From the NCBI GenBank assembly GCA_013286215.1, contig JABDGC010000014.1:1-33109 (forward strand): DNA of 33,109 nt, written 5' to 3'. This stretch comes from Gammaproteobacteria bacterium (GTDB taxonomy: Bacteria; Pseudomonadota; Gammaproteobacteria; DSM-16500). Each line of letters opens with the position of its first letter. Positions within the stretch are counted from its first letter, which is position 1. Made by a program: the position numbers and the translations under genes. Positions 31,947-33,109 of the stretch are shown here, in pieces. The notes below the pieces were generated by a model, which did not search any database, had not been told where the DNA came from, and saw only the letters and a list, made by a program, of their open reading frames with translations.

Positions 31947-33109
31947 GGCTTCTTCCTCGGGACCCCGGCTATAAAAGTAACCCCCCAACCCAAATTCCGT
32001 CCGGTTCGCCATTTCAATCCCTTCCTCCTCCGTACGAAACCGAAACAAAGGCGCCACCGGCCCAAAGGTTTCCTCCTGCGCCAACCGCATTTCCATCGTC
32101 GCCTCCGTCAAAACCGTCGGCTCGAAAAACAAGCCCCCCAAGGCATGCGACTTGCCGCCGCACAAAATTTTAGCGCCTTTAGAAACAGCGTCCATTATAT
32201 GCTCTTTCACCTTTTCCAAACCAGCCTCATTAATCAGCGGCCCCTGCTGCACCCCCGCCTCAAAGCCATTACCCACCTTGAGCTCCTTCACCGCCGCGAC
32301 CAATTTTTGCGTAAACGCAGCATAAACCCCTTCCTGCACATAAATGCGATTCGCACAGACACAACTCTGGCCCATGTTGCGAAACTTAGACGCCATGGCA
32401 CCTTTGACCGCGGCATCCAAGTCGGCATCGTCAAAAACCAGGAAAGGCGCATTGCCGCCCAATTCCAAAGACATTTTCTTGATCGTGCCGGCACACTGAC
32501 GCATCAACAAGCGGCCCACCGCCGTTGACCCCGTGAAGGAAAATTTACGCACCAGCGGGTTGCTCGTCATTTCCAGGCCAATTTCTTCCGGCACACCGGT
32601 CAAGACATTAAACACCCCCTCGGGCAACCCGGCCTCTGCCGCCAAATAAGCCAGAGCCAAAGCGGTAAAAGGCGTCTCCCCCGCCGGCTTGACCACCACT
32701 GGACAGCCGGCGGCCAAAGCCGGCGCGCATTTGCGCGTAATCATCGCCGCCGGAAAGTTCCAGGGGGTGATGGAAGCGACCACGCCGATCGGCTGCTTGA
32801 TCACTAAAAGATGCTGATTAGGAAGGAGCGGCGGAATAATATCACCATAAATCCGCCGGCCTTCCTCGGCAAACCATTTAATAAACGAATTGGCATAATC
32901 GATTTCTGACAGCGACTCCGCCAAGGGCTTGCCTTCTTCCAGCGTAATCAGATAGGCCAAGTCCTGCTTATTTTCATCAATCAATTGCGCCCAGCGCCAC
33001 AAAAGCCCGGCTCGTTTGCGAGCATCCAGACCTCGCCAGGCCGGCCAGGCCGCGGAAGCCGCCGCAATAGCCCGGCGGGTTTCCATCGCCCCACAAGCCG
33101 GAACCTGGC
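30891..33109 (-). CDS. Continuous ORF: C-terminally truncated succinate-semialdehyde dehydrogenase fused to GMP reductase (5' partial)
   Basis: The frame is open from the window edge to the guaC stop. The aldehyde dehydrogenase part (31947-33109) is GabD-like: [65 protein letters not shown] with the general-base Glu, and [10 protein letters not shown] with the catalytic Cys. It continues to [14 protein letters not shown] and then passes straight into MRIET of GMP reductase. About 65-75 C-terminal residues are missing, including the block normally containing FGG and the oligomerisation strand. The frame continues beyond ATG 33086 to the edge (QVPACGA), so the N-terminus is outside the window. 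Strand composition changes close to the junction. This is either a deletion/rearrangement leaving a broken gene, a real fusion, or an assembly join; I favour rearrangement. Confidence 0.8.
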   Translation of the reverse strand, partial: QVPACGAMETRRAIAAASAAWPAWRGLDARKRAGLLWRWAQLIDENKQDLAYLITLEEGKPLAESLSEIDYANSFIKWFAEEGRRIYGDIIPPLLPNQHLLVIKQPIGVVASITPWNFPAAMITRKCAPALAAGCPVVVKPAGETPFTALALAYLAAEAGLPEGVFNVLTGVPEEIGLEMTSNPLVRKFSFTGSTAVGRLLMRQCAGTIKKMSLELGGNAPFLVFDDADLDAAVKGAMASKFRNMGQSCVCANRIYVQEGVYAAFTQKLVAAVKELKVGNGFEAGVQQGPLINEAGLEKVKEHIMDAVSKGAKILCGGKSHALGGLFFEPTVLTEATMEMRLAQEETFGPVAPLFRFRTEEEGIEMANRTEFGLGGYFYSRGPEEEAMRIETDIKLDFSDVLIRPKRSVLQSRVEVSLEREFRFRHSGTTWSGIPIVAANMDHTGTFAMAKALSEHRLLTGMDKFITPEDWKKFAAKHAAVVPHCFVSLGVAEHDLKKLQEIMAEVDIPYICLDVANGYTERFVACLERIRELFPKKVIMAGNVVTGEMVEELILSGADIVKIGIGPGSVCTTREKTGVGYPQLSAIIECADAAHGLGGLVCADGGCVTPGDVAKAFAAGADFVMLGGMLAGHDESSGEVIEENGKKLKRFYGMSSTEAMEKHHGSVAQYRASEGRSVNIPYRGPVKNTILDVLGGLRSTCTYVGAHRLKELSKRTTFIRVARQLNEAFVPFTIDQSK

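Noticed and set aside
32288-32494. Shifted-frame minus ORF inside the ALDH as evidence of frameshift
   Set aside because: The main frame is uninterrupted and carries all ALDH motifs through this stretch; the alternative frame has no motif.
1-33109. tRNA, rRNA or riboswitch genes
   Set aside because: No cloverleaf-like segment with a TTCGANNC-type T arm, rRNA core or recognisable riboswitch stem was found in the intergenic spaces, all of which were read.

Overview
The window reads as a chromosomal segment of a gammaproteobacterium, most plausibly from the Legionellales (Legionella/Coxiella/Aquicella-like). The housekeeping genes (glmUS, uvrD, parC/parE, fmt-def, ubiE-ubiJ-ubiB, ubiK) are gammaproteobacterial in type and arrangement. 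Between them sit three large proteins of unknown family that look like host-directed effectors, and a small secreted DUF4949-like protein, a type I associate with Legionella and Coxiella. The taxonomic call is inference from gene content; there is no rRNA or tRNA gene here.

Layout. 1-3186 holds glmU (5' end cut by the window edge) and glmS, the hexosamine/UDP-GlcNAc pair. 3212-6661 (minus) holds an AAA/DUF4143 ATPase with a palindromic upstream region, then uvrD. 6662-12000 is a polyhydroxyalkanoate (PHA) island: a short phaE, a class III phaC and a class I phaC overlapping it. This island is interrupted by a repeat-rich spacer and an antisense gene for a degenerate-repeat protein (about 31 residues per repeat). 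11931-14240 (minus) encodes a 769-residue multi-spanning membrane protein. 14385-18074 (plus) carries ppiB, a eukaryote-like FAD amine oxidase and a 529-residue unknown with a His/Glu-rich tract. 18347-25651 (minus) is a long housekeeping run: parC, parE, a Nudix hydrolase, ubiK, fmt, def, and the DUF4949-like protein with a 59-residue ORF upstream. 26027-27481 (plus) is a PBP4-type peptidase. 27484-30887 (minus) is ubiB, ubiJ and ubiE, with an AT-rich 0.37 kb insert containing a 38-codon ORF between ubiB and ubiJ. The window ends with GMP reductase fused in frame to a succinate-semialdehyde dehydrogenase lacking its C-terminus.

A short hairpin family (arm GTGGAGGA, 7-base loop CAAAAGC or its complement) recurs in intergenic DNA near 6.8, 7.4-7.6, 9.05, 14.9-15.1 and 18.1-18.3 kb. 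Two copies are extended by long, mutually unrelated inverted arms, one flanked by an 11-bp direct repeat, so it behaves like a mobile MITE-type family.

Most notable: the SSADH-GuaC fusion at an apparent strand-skew switch; the mixed class I/class III PHA synthase locus; the hairpin family with swapped outer arms; and the three effector-like proteins.
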